Source: CAYWFP01 sp964457365 (GTDB lineage Bacteria > Planctomycetota > SZUA-567). From it: DNA of 43,449 nt. The notes beneath the pieces were generated by a model that saw only the letters and a program-made list of their open reading frames with translations, was not told the DNA's origin and searched no databases. How positions within the stretch are numbered: position 1 is the first letter of the stretch; every line of letters begins with the position of its first letter. The stretch lies in the NCBI GenBank assembly GCA_964457365.1, contig CAYWFP010000022.1, positions 1-43,449 of the forward strand. The letters are read 5' to 3'. The position numbers and the translations under genes were made by a program. Below, piece by piece: positions 17,204 to 27,404 of the stretch.

Positions 17204-17429
17204 TGCCGCGGGCGGAGTAAGGACCCGTCCGACAATTATTTCGGCATTTCGGCGCAGTCATTGTGCCCGCGGGCAAGAAGCGAGCGAAAAGCGATGCATG
17301 CACATCGGTTACGGCGAGCGACGCCGGATGGCAGCACAAGGGCGCGCCCCTGCTGCAGACAGGCAGAACAAGCCGATCGCCACATGCGCGCAGGTGAAGA
17401 CGAACAGGCGCCACGCCCGGCAGAGCGCG
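17204..17429. other. Spacer downstream of kbl, possible gene remnant
   Basis: On the minus strand, directly after the kbl stop codon, an open stretch of 39 codons (17309-17428) reads as a tryptophan/phenylalanine-rich hydrophobic segment and ends in TAA. It is in the same frame as the 63-residue frame below it, with a further TGA between them. The stretch also contains repeat copy 2. It may be a decayed membrane-protein gene, or chance. Confidence 0.25.
17217..17282 (-). repeat. Dispersed intergenic repeat, copy 2
   Basis: On the minus strand this 66-base stretch matches 1-66 at about 48 positions, including both ends (CGCTTCTTG at one, GGGTCCTTA at the other) and the central CTGCGCCGAAAT. 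It lies between kbl and the small membrane-protein frame, whose GTG is 13 bases past the repeat's end. The match is too long and too ordered to be chance. Confidence 0.7.
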
Positions 17430-18610
<1,181 letters not shown>

Positions 18611-18611
<1 letters not shown>

Positions 18612-19651
18612 CAGTTGCTCCAGTTGAGGATGATCTTCCCGCTCTTGCCCGTGGCCATCAACTCGAACGCCTTGGCGTACTCGGTGTAGTGGAAGCGATG
18701 GGTGACGATCGGGGTGATGTCCATGCCCGACTGGATCAGCATGGTCATCTTGTACCAGGTCTCGTACATCTCGCGGCCGTAGATGCCCTGGATGGTGATC
18801 ATGTTGAAGACAACCGCGTTCCAGTCGATGACGGTGCCGGGCTCGGGGATGCCGAGCATGGCGATCTTGCCGCCGTGGCAGATGTTGGCGAGGATGTCGC
18901 GCAGGGCCGCGCCGCTGCCGGACATCTCCAGCGCGACGTCGAAGCCTTCGGCCATGCCCAGTTCCCGCTGCACCTCGTGCAGGTCGCGCGCGGTCGGGTC
19001 GATCACGTCGGTCGGCCCCATCTTGCGCGCGAGCTTGCGCCGGTCGGGATTGGGGTCGGTGACGACCACGTGGCGCGCGCCGGCCTGCTTGGCCACGGCC
19101 ACGGCCATGCAGCCGATAGGCCCGGCGCCGGTGATGAGCACGTCCTCGCCCAGCACGTCGAAGGAGAGGGCGGTGTGGACGGCGTTGCCGAGAGGATCGA
19201 AGCAGGCCAGGACGTCGGTGGAGATCGACTCGTCGGCGTACCAGACGTTGGTCACGGGGATGCAGAGATACTCCGCGTACGCGCCGGGGCGGTTGACGCC
19301 GACGCCCTTGGTATGCGGGCAGAGGTGCCGCCGCCCGGCGAGGCAGTTGCGGCAGCGGCCGCAGATCAGGTGACCCTCGCCGCTGACGAGGTCGCCGACC
19401 TTGAAGTCGTGGACGTTCCCGCCGACGGCCTCGATGCGGCCGACGAACTCGTGCCCGATCACCAGCGGCACGGGGATGGTCTTCCGCGCCCACTCGTCCC
19501 AATTCCAGATATGCACGTCGGTGCCACAGATGGCGGTTTTCTCGATGCGGATCAGGACGTCGTTGATGCCCGGCTCGGGCACCGGCACGTCCTCGAGCCA
19601 GAGGCCCGGTTCGGGCTTGCTCTTGACCAGCGCCTTCATCGTCTCGCTCAT
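18611..19651 (-). CDS. tdh: L-threonine 3-dehydrogenase
   Basis: 346 residues, a zinc-dependent medium-chain dehydrogenase that oxidises L-threonine with NAD+ to 2-amino-3-ketobutyrate. Catalytic zinc ligands Cys42 (AICGTDVHIWNWD), His67 and Glu68 (GHEFVG) are present. The structural-zinc lobe CGRCRNCLAGRRHLC is complete, and the nucleotide site GAGPIGCMAVAVAK is intact. The ATG at 19651 has AAGGAG five bases upstream. It lies ahead of kbl and behind an MFS transporter gene on the same strand. Together tdh and kbl allow threonine to be used as a source of glycine and acetyl-CoA. Confidence 0.96.
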
Positions 19652-19730
19652 GGAAGCTCCTTGCGCCCCGTGCCGATCAGAGGGAAGGGATATAGCGTAG
19701 GGCATGGCGGGGGGAAATGCAAGAGGGCGG

Positions 19731-21017
19731 TCAGCTCGCCTCCTTGCGCGGATCCTCGATGAGGGCCAGGCAGAAGAGCGAGAGCCCCATGCAGACCGCG
19801 GAGGCCAGCGCCACGGCGGCGAAGCCCGGCAGCGACCAGCGCAGCAGCGTGCTCGCGGCGGCGGCCAACAGCATGCTCACCAGGCGGACGAACTGGATCA
19901 GCGAGAGGTATGTCGGGCGCCGCTCGGGCCGGGCGACCTCGATGGCCATGGTCAGCCCGCCGACCGTGTTCGCGGCCACGGCCACGCCGACGCCGAAGAA
20001 GACGGCCAGGAAGGCCCAGGCGCTGCCGGCGGCCAGCCCGCCGAGGCAGACCAGCAGGAAGCTGACGCGGGCGACGGCGACGGTGGCCTTGGTGCCGTAG
20101 CGGTCGCCGAGCCAGCCCAGCAGGACGTTGCCGCCGATGCCGCCGATCATCTGGGCGGTGACGAGGTAGCCGAGGAACTCGTCGGCGCGGCCCAGCACCG
20201 CCAGCGCGTGAATGGCCAGGAACGGCAGCGCGATATACATGCCGGAGCTGAAGAAGATCATCAGCGTGAAACGGCGCAGCCGCCGATCGCCGGCCAGGAT
20301 GCCCGGGAGGCTGCGCAGGTTCTCCAGCAGCGTCAGCGAAAATGCCGGTTTGTGCGGCGGTTCGCTCTCGCGGATGGTGACGAAGACGATGTAGGAGAGG
20401 ACGAGAAAGCCGAAGGTGATCAAGTGCAGAATCGCGTACCCCGGGCGCCCGGGACAGGCGAAGAGCACCCAGGCGATGACGTAGCCGGCGACGATGCCGA
20501 CCACGCTCTGGATGATCTGCCGCACCGCCAGCATCGACGAGCGCCGGTGCGGGGGGATGGTGCGCGCGACCAGCTCCTGCCAGGCGCAGGAGCCGATGCC
20601 GCCGAAGAGGCCGCTCAGCAGCGGCGTCGCGGCCACCAGCGCGAAGAGCACCGGGGCGTAGCCCGCGGGCAATAGCCACAGCCCCAGCCCGGCCGCGAGG
20701 TACGGCAGGCGCTGAAAGACCGCGGTCACCTTGACGAAAGGGTGCACCCGGCCGAGCCGCTCGATCAGGTGCGCGGTCAAGAGCGGCGGCAGCGCGAAGC
20801 CGACGAACATCGCCATGGGCATGAACGCGATCACCCACGCCGGCCCGCCCAGCGACTCCACCATCGCCGGCAGCACCGACTCGGGCGAGACGAAGGTCAA
20901 CCCGGCCATGAAGAGCCCGCCCTCGAGGGTGTGGGCGGCGTAGTTGAACGGCAGGTTCCGGCGGACCTCCTGGCGGAAGCGCGCCGAGGCCGTGCCGGGG
21001 GTGGCGCTCTGACACAT
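19731..21017 (-). CDS. MFS transporter
   Basis: 428 residues with about twelve hydrophobic segments and the cytoplasmic-loop motif of the major facilitator superfamily (LTAHLIERLGRVHPFVK after the second segment, LLGWLGDRYGTKATV in the second half). ATG 21017 has AAGGAG eight bases upstream; a longer start at 21074 has no such signal. It is 79 bases upstream of tdh on the same strand, so threonine, a related amino acid or a drug are possible substrates. Its closest resemblance by eye is to sugar/drug-type MFS proteins, so the substrate stays open. Confidence 0.88.
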   Translation of the reverse strand: MCQSATPGTASARFRQEVRRNLPFNYAAHTLEGGLFMAGLTFVSPESVLPAMVESLGGPAWVIAFMPMAMFVGFALPPLLTAHLIERLGRVHPFVKVTAVFQRLPYLAAGLGLWLLPAGYAPVLFALVAATPLLSGLFGGIGSCAWQELVARTIPPHRRSSMLAVRQIIQSVVGIVAGYVIAWVLFACPGRPGYAILHLITFGFLVLSYIVFVTIRESEPPHKPAFSLTLLENLRSLPGILAGDRRLRRFTLMIFFSSGMYIALPFLAIHALAVLGRADEFLGYLVTAQMIGGIGGNVLLGWLGDRYGTKATVAVARVSFLLVCLGGLAAGSAWAFLAVFFGVGVAVAANTVGGLTMAIEVARPERRPTYLSLIQFVRLVSMLLAAAASTLLRWSLPGFAAVALASAVCMGLSLFCLALIEDPRKEAS

Positions 21018-21134
21018 GCGCGGGGCTCCTTCGCGACTGGCCACAGGTCTACCGGTGCGCGCGGACACATGCAAGAGCGGAGACGAAAAAAACGCCTTTC
21101 CGGGGGAAGTTGGACGGAAAGTCGCACAAGAGGC

Positions 21135-21162
21135 TTGACCTTCCCCGCGCAGGCGCTAATCT
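21135..21162 (+). promoter_or_regulatory. Candidate promoter for the isomerase/oxidoreductase pair
   Basis: TTGACC (21135-21140) and TAATCT (21157-21162) are 16 bases apart. The -35 is good and the -10 poor. The -35 is the same hexamer as in the strong candidate at 23245-23273. Confidence 0.3.
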
Positions 21163-21230
21163 TGCCCGCGTCGCCGGGTGTCGGCGGCGCATACCGGAGC
21201 CCCCCTTCCTATCCAGAGAGGAGCATTGCC

Positions 21231-21983
21231 ATGGCCAGTATTCCCCTTGCCCTGCAGTTGTACTCCGTTCGCGAGGACTGCGGCGAGGACCTGCCCGGCA
21301 CGTTGAAGGCCGTCGCCGAGATGGGCTACGTCGGCGTCGAGTTCGCCGGCTACCACGGCTACGAGGCCAAGGACCTGCGGCGCCTGCTGGACGATCTGGG
21401 GTTGCGCTGCTGCGGCACGCACACCGGCCTCGGCTCCGTCGAGGACGACCAGCTCCAGGCGACGATCGACTTCAACAAGGAACTGGACAACCCGTACCTG
21501 ATCGCCCCCGGGCTGCCCGGCGAGATCCGCGAGGACCCGGCGACGTGGCAGCCGCTGGCCGAGCGCTTCGGCGCCATCGCCGAGAAGTGTGCCGCACAGG
21601 AGATGCGCGTGGGCTACCACAACCACGCCTGGGAGTTCCAGCCGATCGGCGGACGGGTTTTCTGGGACACGTTCTTCGACCACGCGCCGGCGGACGTGCT
21701 GATGCAGTTCGACACCGGCAACGCCGCCAAGGGCGGCGCCGAAGCGGTGCCGTATCTGAAGAAGTACGCCGGCCGCGCCGAGACGGTGCACCTGAAGGAG
21801 TTCTCCGCGACCAACGACAAGGCGCTCATCGGCGAGGGCGACGTGCCCTGGGCCGAGGTCTTCGCCTGCTGCGAGAGCAACGAGACGACGCGCTGGTACA
21901 TCGTCGAGCAGGAGGACTATCCCTTCGCGCCGATGGAGTGCGTGCGCAAATGCCGCGAAGCGCTGCAGGCCATGGGGCGCTAG
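21231..21983 (+). CDS. Sugar phosphate isomerase/epimerase (xylose-isomerase-like TIM barrel)
   Basis: 250 residues. The start MASIPLALQLYSVRED is typical of the IolE/IolI-like family (AP endonuclease 2 superfamily). Likely metal-site residues sit at strand ends: YHNHAWEFQ, QFDTGN, VHLKEFS and IVEQEDY. The ATG at 21231 has AGGAG seven bases upstream. It is followed after 95 bases by a Gfo/Idh/MocA oxidoreductase; such pairs are frequent in sugar and inositol breakdown, where one enzyme oxidises a sugar and the other isomerises or dehydrates the product. The exact substrate is not known. Confidence 0.9.
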   Translation: MASIPLALQLYSVREDCGEDLPGTLKAVAEMGYVGVEFAGYHGYEAKDLRRLLDDLGLRCCGTHTGLGSVEDDQLQATIDFNKELDNPYLIAPGLPGEIREDPATWQPLAERFGAIAEKCAAQEMRVGYHNHAWEFQPIGGRVFWDTFFDHAPADVLMQFDTGNAAKGGAEAVPYLKKYAGRAETVHLKEFSATNDKALIGEGDVPWAEVFACCESNETTRWYIVEQEDYPFAPMECVRKCREALQAMGR

Positions 21984-22078
21984 GCGGCGTGCCGCACCCG
22001 GGGTCGCGAGGAAGAGCGGGCTAAACCCGCAGGCGCCGTGAACCGCGACGCGGCGCCCGTCATCACAGGAGAAGAAGA

Positions 22079-23128
22079 ATGACAACCGTCAAGGTGGGCA
22101 TGATCGGCGCCGGGCAGATCGCCTACAACCACTGCCGCGCCGTCAACAGTCATCCGCAGGGGCGCGTGGTCGCCGTGGCCGACCCGAACGCCGAGCGCGC
22201 CGAGCAGCTCAAGGCCGAGTTCGAGCTGGAGAAGACCTGCGCCGGCGCGAAGGAACTGATCGCCGATCCGGAGATCGACGCCGTCTGCATCGCGGTGCCG
22301 AACAAGTTCCACGCGCCGCTCTCGGAGGCCGCGCTCGCGGCGGGCAAGCACGTGCTGCTGGACAAGCCCTTCGCGCTGAACCGGGCCGAGGCGCAGCGCG
22401 TGCTGGAGGCCGCGCAGAAGAGCGGCAAGGTCTTCCTGCTGGGCATGAACTTCCGTTACCTCCCGGCGGTGCAGGCCATCCGCCGGTCGACGCGCGCGGG
22501 GACGCTGGGCGAGGTCTACCATGCCAAGGCGACGCTGATGCGCCACCGCGCCATCCCCAAGCTCGGCACCTGGTTCGGCAATAAGGAGCTCGCCGGCGGC
22601 GGAGTGCTGCTGGACCTGGGCGTGCATCTGCTGGACGCGTGCCTCTACGCCATGGACAACTTCGAGCCCGTCGCCGTCACCGGCGCGGTCTACAGCAAGT
22701 TCGGCCACCGCGGGCTGGGCGAGGGCAGTTGGGGCATGTCCGACCGCGACGGCGGAACCTTCGACGTCGAGGACTTCGCCACCGCGCTCATCAAGATGAA
22801 GAACGGCGCCACCGTGCAGCTCGACGTCTCGTGGATGCTGCACATGCAGCAGGCGCGGCAGGTGCTGCACCTCTTCGGCACCGAGGCCGGCGCCAGCGCG
22901 TTCCCGGAGCCGAAGCTCTTCCGCTTCGGCACCGAGGACTACGAGGCGACCGAGCTGGCCGTCGAGCCGCTGGAGTACGCGCACAAGGACCGGCACGCCA
23001 ACTGGCTCAATGTCATCCTCGGCGTGGAGGCGCCGGCGACAACGCCCGAGCAGGCGCTGACGGTGCAGACGCTGCTCGACGCCATCTACGCATCGTCGGA
23101 AACGGGCCAGGAGGTGCGGCTGGGATAA
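22079..23128 (+). CDS. Gfo/Idh/MocA family NAD(P)-dependent sugar oxidoreductase
   Basis: 349 residues. The Rossmann motif is MIGAGQIAYNH near the N-terminus. The family's E-K-P block appears as LLDKPFALN, so the usual Glu is Asp while the lysine and proline remain. GGGVLLDLGVHLLDAC is the conserved substrate-side helix with the catalytic histidine. The start has AGGAG and lies downstream of the isomerase gene. It probably oxidises a sugar, inositol or deoxysugar hydroxyl to a ketone. A strong hairpin follows the stop codon. Confidence 0.93.
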   Translation: MTTVKVGMIGAGQIAYNHCRAVNSHPQGRVVAVADPNAERAEQLKAEFELEKTCAGAKELIADPEIDAVCIAVPNKFHAPLSEAALAAGKHVLLDKPFALNRAEAQRVLEAAQKSGKVFLLGMNFRYLPAVQAIRRSTRAGTLGEVYHAKATLMRHRAIPKLGTWFGNKELAGGGVLLDLGVHLLDACLYAMDNFEPVAVTGAVYSKFGHRGLGEGSWGMSDRDGGTFDVEDFATALIKMKNGATVQLDVSWMLHMQQARQVLHLFGTEAGASAFPEPKLFRFGTEDYEATELAVEPLEYAHKDRHANWLNVILGVEAPATTPEQALTVQTLLDAIYASSETGQEVRLG

Positions 23129-23164
23129 CGCGCCGCGGAGATTTCGCCTGAAAAGCGTTTCCTG

Positions 23165-23191
23165 CGCCCCGGCACACCCGTTGCCGGGGCG
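23165..23191 (+). terminator. Strong hairpin past the Gfo/Idh/MocA gene
   Basis: CGCCCCGGCA (23165-23174) pairs perfectly with TGCCGGGGCG (23182-23191) around a 7-base loop, 36 bases past the stop codon. The following bases (TGCATTATGG) are only mildly T-rich. It probably ends the isomerase/oxidoreductase transcript. Confidence 0.5.
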
Positions 23192-23244
23192 TGCATTATG
23201 GCCGCGTGCGGGGCGCGCGGGTCGAGGCCGCGGGCGGGGCGCGC

Positions 23245-23273
23245 TTGACCGTTTCGCCATCCGCCTTTACAAT
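23245..23273 (+). promoter_or_regulatory. Near-consensus sigma-70 promoter
   Basis: TTGACC (23245-23250), exactly 17 bases, then TACAAT (23268-23273): ten of twelve consensus positions. Transcription would start near 23280, 43 bases before the ATG at 23323. The only ATG further upstream in that frame (23272) lies inside the -10 and cannot be the start. Confidence 0.68.
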
Positions 23274-23322
23274 GAAACGGACGCGGCGCGATACGGCGCC
23301 CGGCAACGACGAACGGACAGCG

Positions 23323-23850
23323 ATGAATTTCCAGCAAGCCCTGGCCTACGCGCGCGAGCACACCAACGTCATACGCGTCCGCAAGAACCTGCTCTACACC
23401 TTCGGCGCCACGCGCCTGCCCTATATCTGCCTCTCCGACGCGCCGGAGAAGGCCAGCGAGGTGGTGCTGCGCAAGGGCGTCATCACCGCCGACCGGCCGC
23501 AGATCAGCATTCCCGGCGAGGAGTTGAGCTTCGAGGGCTTCGGCGAAGACGAGGAGGAACGCGTGCTGCAGGTCCTCTTCGCGCGCCGCATCGAGATGCC
23601 GGCGGCCAAATACGTCAACGAGACCGACGCGGCGCTGAAGGTCGACGGGCCGCTGGACAAGGTGACCGAGAAGACCGTCGACACGCTCGAGCAGGAGAAC
23701 GACAGCCGCACGGCGGTGCTGCAGGCGCCGGACGAGGTCTGGAACCTTGCGATTCTGCTGTACGTCGGCTCGCAGGTCGTGCGCAGCGCGCCGTCGAACA
23801 TCGCCGAGCATTTCGAGCGCCTTTTCCGCCAGCGCGGCGGGCCGGAGTAG
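23323..23850 (+). CDS. Unrecognised 175-residue cytosolic protein
   Basis: 175 residues, no signal peptide or membrane segment. The N-terminal half is compact and hydrophobic-polar alternating (LLYTFGATRLPYICLSDAP, VVLRKGVITADRPQISIPG), suggesting a beta-rich fold. The C-terminal half is helical and acidic, ending in IAEHFERLFRQRGG. I do not recognise the family. The near-consensus promoter implies a steadily expressed gene. The start at 23323 is set by that promoter, although the Shine-Dalgarno sequence is poor. It converges with the DUF4139 gene, with 23 bases between the stop codons. Confidence 0.7.
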   Translation: MNFQQALAYAREHTNVIRVRKNLLYTFGATRLPYICLSDAPEKASEVVLRKGVITADRPQISIPGEELSFEGFGEDEEERVLQVLFARRIEMPAAKYVNETDAALKVDGPLDKVTEKTVDTLEQENDSRTAVLQAPDEVWNLAILLYVGSQVVRSAPSNIAEHFERLFRQRGGPE

Positions 23851-23873
23851 TCCCCGTCCGTACCGGCTCGCGC

Positions 23874-25655
23874 CTAAAACTCGATGCTCTGCTCGATCTG
23901 CTCGTCCTCCATCTGCTGGCGGTAGACCTTGTTGCCCAGCGCGTCTTTCTTCGCCTTCATGAGGTTGAACTTGTAGTTGACCGCCTGGGGGTTCATCTTG
24001 AGCTGCTGTTTCATCGCCTCGGGGTACTCGATGGTGAAAGCGAACTCGATGGTTTTCGTGTCCTTGGGCTCCAGCACGAGCTGCCACTTGAGCTGCCCCG
24101 GGAACTCCGCTCCGCGCAGAGCCTGCGAGGCGACGCGGTCGTAGTCGATGACGACATCGGGATTCTTCGAGACCGGAAGCTGGTCGTAAACGGTCAGGTT
24201 GATCGTTTCGCCGGCATAGCTGGTGGCCTGGATGCGGAAGGTGTTGGTCGTGCGCACGCGGTTGCCGCGCCAGGTGGTGTCGCTGGTCACGTCGATCAGG
24301 TCCAGCGAGATACGGACCTGCTCGTCGATGCCGAGCGAAAGCCGGATCTTCTCGCCCGGCGCGGTGCGCTGCATCATCCCCCGCCCGACGTAGGTGTCCT
24401 TCACCACCACCTCCACCACCCCCGGCAGGAGCGGGTAGTCGGCCTTGTTCTGCATCGTCGCCTTGAGGTAGGCGTGCGGGCGGATCTTCGGGATGGCCAC
24501 GTGCTCGAGTTCGATCGGCGAGGTGACGCTGGAGACAGGGATGCGATGATGCTGTCCGTCGGCGGGGATCGTCGCCGGCGCCGAGGCGGTGAAGACCGTG
24601 GCCACGCCCGCGCTCTGCCGCACCGTCGGCGGCGGCGGCACCTCCTCCGGCGCGTTGGTTTCGGGCGTCATGGGGGCCTCCTCAAGTTCAATACCAGCAT
24701 AGCCTGCTGTTCTGTCAGTCTGCCCCGGCAGGCCGCCGATATTGAGATACCACGGCAGCAGCACTGGGATATCGGTGCCGATGTCGGGGCGCGCGGTGGA
24801 TAGGCTCAGGGCCACGCCCTTCCAGTCCTCGCCCGAGGTCTGGTAGACCGTGCCGAAGAGGTCCAGCGCGACGGTCTTGTTCTTCGTGTCGGCCGTGGCG
24901 CGGTAGGAGGGCATCCACGCCGCGCCGCCGACGTTGTAGGTCAGCCGCAGCGTGCCCGCGGCCGCGGCGTTGGCGGAGAGAGTGACGTAGGCGCGGGTCT
25001 CGTACTCCTGGTTGGGTCCCTTGGCGCGGAGTTCCTCGAACTCCCGATACTTGCGCCGCTGTCGCTTCTCGGTCGCGCGGCGTTCGGCGGCGAGGTGGCG
25101 CATCGCCGCGCGCGCGGCCTGCGACTTCTCGAAGGTGAAGGCGATGGCCTGCTCCCAGGCCTTGCTGTCGGGCTGCTGGAAGCGCATATCCTCGCGGGCG
25201 GTGTCCGCCGCCTGCTGGCGCATCTTCTCCAAAAGCTGCAGCGTCTCGGTATGCGACTGCACGGTCTGTTCGATGGTGGCGATCTCCTGCTGGATCGCGA
25301 AGAGCGCGTCCTCCATCTCTTCGAGCGCCCGGTTGTGCTCGGCGCGGCGCGCGTCCATGTCCTTGCGCTCGGCCAGTTCCCGTCGCGTCTCGACCGATTC
25401 GATGACCACCTCCGCGCCCTCGATCTTGACCGAAGCCTGGACGCTGGAGACGTCGGCGCGCGCGGGCAGCGGCTGCGAGAGCAACACGCTCCGCCCCTTG
25501 GGCAGGTCCACCTTCGCCTCGCGCGTGACGCGCGCGGAGCCGCTGGTGTAGACGGTCACCTTCTTGACGACGCCCTCGACGGGGGTAGTTTCGCCGGCCG
25601 AGGCCACGGCGGCTCCCACGCAACAGCACAGAACGGCAATCATGATTTTTCGCAT
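23874..25655 (-). CDS. DUF4139 (MuiA-like) exported protein
   Basis: 593 residues. A signal peptide (1-20, ending VASA) is followed by the N-terminal DUF4140-type domain (VTVYTSGSARVTREAKVDLPKG), a long coiled coil (about 95-200, with repeated Glu/Arg/Gln heptads) and a beta-rich DUF4139 domain (NVGGAAWMPSYRATAD, ALDLFGTVYQTSGEDW) to the end. This is the layout of proteins annotated as mucoidy inhibitor A; their biochemical role is not established. ATG 25655 has a perfect AAGGAG five bases upstream, so the longer start at 25673 is unlikely. A proline-rich linker lies near the middle. It probably works in the periplasm or outer envelope. Confidence 0.85.
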   Translation of the reverse strand: MRKIMIAVLCCCVGAAVASAGETTPVEGVVKKVTVYTSGSARVTREAKVDLPKGRSVLLSQPLPARADVSSVQASVKIEGAEVVIESVETRRELAERKDMDARRAEHNRALEEMEDALFAIQQEIATIEQTVQSHTETLQLLEKMRQQAADTAREDMRFQQPDSKAWEQAIAFTFEKSQAARAAMRHLAAERRATEKRQRRKYREFEELRAKGPNQEYETRAYVTLSANAAAAGTLRLTYNVGGAAWMPSYRATADTKNKTVALDLFGTVYQTSGEDWKGVALSLSTARPDIGTDIPVLLPWYLNIGGLPGQTDRTAGYAGIELEEAPMTPETNAPEEVPPPPTVRQSAGVATVFTASAPATIPADGQHHRIPVSSVTSPIELEHVAIPKIRPHAYLKATMQNKADYPLLPGVVEVVVKDTYVGRGMMQRTAPGEKIRLSLGIDEQVRISLDLIDVTSDTTWRGNRVRTTNTFRIQATSYAGETINLTVYDQLPVSKNPDVVIDYDRVASQALRGAEFPGQLKWQLVLEPKDTKTIEFAFTIEYPEAMKQQLKMNPQAVNYKFNLMKAKKDALGNKVYRQQMEDEQIEQSIEF

Positions 25656-25791
25656 CGCATCTCCTTCCGACATGAATTCCGCGTCGACCTGATCGCGCGC
25701 GAACTGCGGGGCGCGCGAAACCCGACACCCGTATTACGATTCTACCGCCCTGGCGGGGGCAACCAATGTAACGATTCCGTCACAAACGCCC

Positions 25792-27291
25792 TCATCCGTG
25801 GACGAGCAGGCTCTTGAGGTAGTCGCGCATCGCCTGGGTCGCGGGCGGGACGCACTCGATCTCCTCGCCCCGGATGCGGATCAGGCCGTGGCGCTGGAAA
25901 TCCTCGAGCACGCGCCGGGCGAGCTGGCGACTGGCGCCGGTCTTCTTCACCAGGGCCTGCACCTGCAGCGTACCGCCGAAGTTGGCGAGCACCTCCCGCA
26001 GCACCTTGCGGTGGTTGTCCGTGGCCACCAGATCGTGCGCCATCTGCTGCTTCGTCTGCTGGTCGATATACTCGCGCAGCCGCTCCTGGTCCTTGGTGGT
26101 GACCTTGACGAACTGCACGCCCATGCCGCTGGTGGTCGGCGTCTCCTCCACCCAGCGAACCACGCCGACGGCGTGGATGCGCACCCCGCGCCGGCCGAGG
26201 TCGAACTCGAGGGTGACGAAGCTGCCGATGGGAAGAGGCTCGGGGCACGGCACGTAGGCGCCGTTCTCGCTGATGTTGCCCAGGCGGCTCTCCATGCTCC
26301 GCGCGGCCGACTCGGTGAGGAGATTGGACTTGATGACCGCGTTGATGTCCGAGGGGAGGCGCTTGTAGCAGCGTTTCTGCGGGTTGGCCACCACCGCCTC
26401 CGGCAGCGCCTTGACGAAGCGTTCCTTCTTCGGCGCGGGTTCGGTCGCCGCCGGCGCGGAGACCTGCACCTTGCCGCTGCCGGCATCGCGCCAGAGTTCC
26501 ATCGCGTCTATCATCGTCGCCGGACGCTGCTCCGGCCGGGGCGATACCAGATGCGCGAGGGCCATGGAGACGGCCTCGGAGACGACGGGCCGGCGCTGGT
26601 GGGCCAACTCCGCGCGGGCGAGTTGTCCGCCGCCTTTGAGAAAGGCGTACTCCTCGGCGCTGTACGGCGGCTCCCCGGTCGCGACACGATAGAGGACAGC
26701 GCCGGCGGAGAAGACGTCCGCACGCGCATCGGGCTCGGCGCCGGCGATCTGCTCGGGAGCGACGCACCAGATCCGCGTCTCGTCCCAGGCGGAAATGTCG
26801 GGCGGGTGCTCGAAGTCGTTGAGGCGGACGCGGCCGCCGACATCGAGGAAGACGTTCGCCGGCGCGAGATTGCCGTGCACCAGCGCCTCGCCGTGGACGT
26901 AGGCCAGACAGTGCATGATCTCCTCGCCGAGCTTGAGCAGCAGCCCCGGCGCCACCGCGCCGCCCTCGTCGAGCCAACGCGAGAGCGGGCGCTGGTTGAC
27001 GTACTCGGAGACGATGAAGTGCAGGTCGCCCTCGGAGACGATGTTGTAGATCGGCACGATCGCCGGGTGCAGCAGCCGCGCGACGTTCTTCCCCGCGGCC
27101 AGGAACGGATCGAGCACCTCCGGCAGCCCGGCCAGGAACGGCTTGAGCAGGCGGATCGCCACCGCCCGCCGGAGCGCCGTCTGCTCGCCGGCGTAGAGAT
27201 AGTGCCGCGCGCCCTCGTGCAGCAGCTCGCGGAGCTCGTAGCCGCGGACGGTCCGGCCCAGCAGCGCCTGCGGATCCTGCGGATAGCCCAT
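25792..27291 (-). CDS. Pseudokinase-PilZ-winged-helix fusion protein
   Basis: 499 residues in three parts. (1) Residues 17-270 follow a Ser/Thr kinase fold: APE (178-180) and the Asp of ADVFSAG (192) are kept. The key residues are not: VAIK is VAIR (Arg47), HRD is His139-Gly-Asn141, the HRDxK lysine is Ala143, DFG is DFE (159-161), and the glycine loop has one glycine. Catalysis is very unlikely. (2) Residues 305-405 are PilZ with both c-di-GMP motifs intact: R-C-Y-K-R (307-311) and N-I-S-E-N-G (339-344). (3) Residues 420-485 look like a winged helix (TGASRQLARRVLEDFQRHGLI). ATG 27291 has AGAGGA upstream. It is the last gene of the unit starting at 31063. Binding of c-di-GMP is inferred from motifs. 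Confidence 0.85.
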   Translation of the reverse strand: MGYPQDPQALLGRTVRGYELRELLHEGARHYLYAGEQTALRRAVAIRLLKPFLAGLPEVLDPFLAAGKNVARLLHPAIVPIYNIVSEGDLHFIVSEYVNQRPLSRWLDEGGAVAPGLLLKLGEEIMHCLAYVHGEALVHGNLAPANVFLDVGGRVRLNDFEHPPDISAWDETRIWCVAPEQIAGAEPDARADVFSAGAVLYRVATGEPPYSAEEYAFLKGGGQLARAELAHQRRPVVSEAVSMALAHLVSPRPEQRPATMIDAMELWRDAGSGKVQVSAPAATEPAPKKERFVKALPEAVVANPQKRCYKRLPSDINAVIKSNLLTESAARSMESRLGNISENGAYVPCPEPLPIGSFVTLEFDLGRRGVRIHAVGVVRWVEETPTTSGMGVQFVKVTTKDQERLREYIDQQTKQQMAHDLVATDNHRKVLREVLANFGGTLQVQALVKKTGASRQLARRVLEDFQRHGLIRIRGEEIECVPPATQAMRDYLKSLLVHG

Positions 27292-27404
27292 GCGGTCCTC
27301 TCCGATTCCCCCCGGCGTCGCGCACCCGCCGGGACCGCCCTCCAGTATACCGATCCGGCGCACGAGGAAAACCCCGCGCCGGGCGCCGGGCCTGCGAGAG
27401 AATC

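Noticed and set aside
17172..17414. 80-codon minus-strand frame downstream of kbl
   Set aside because: Cys/Arg/Ala-rich product with no ribosome site; it overlaps the repeat and looks like chance.
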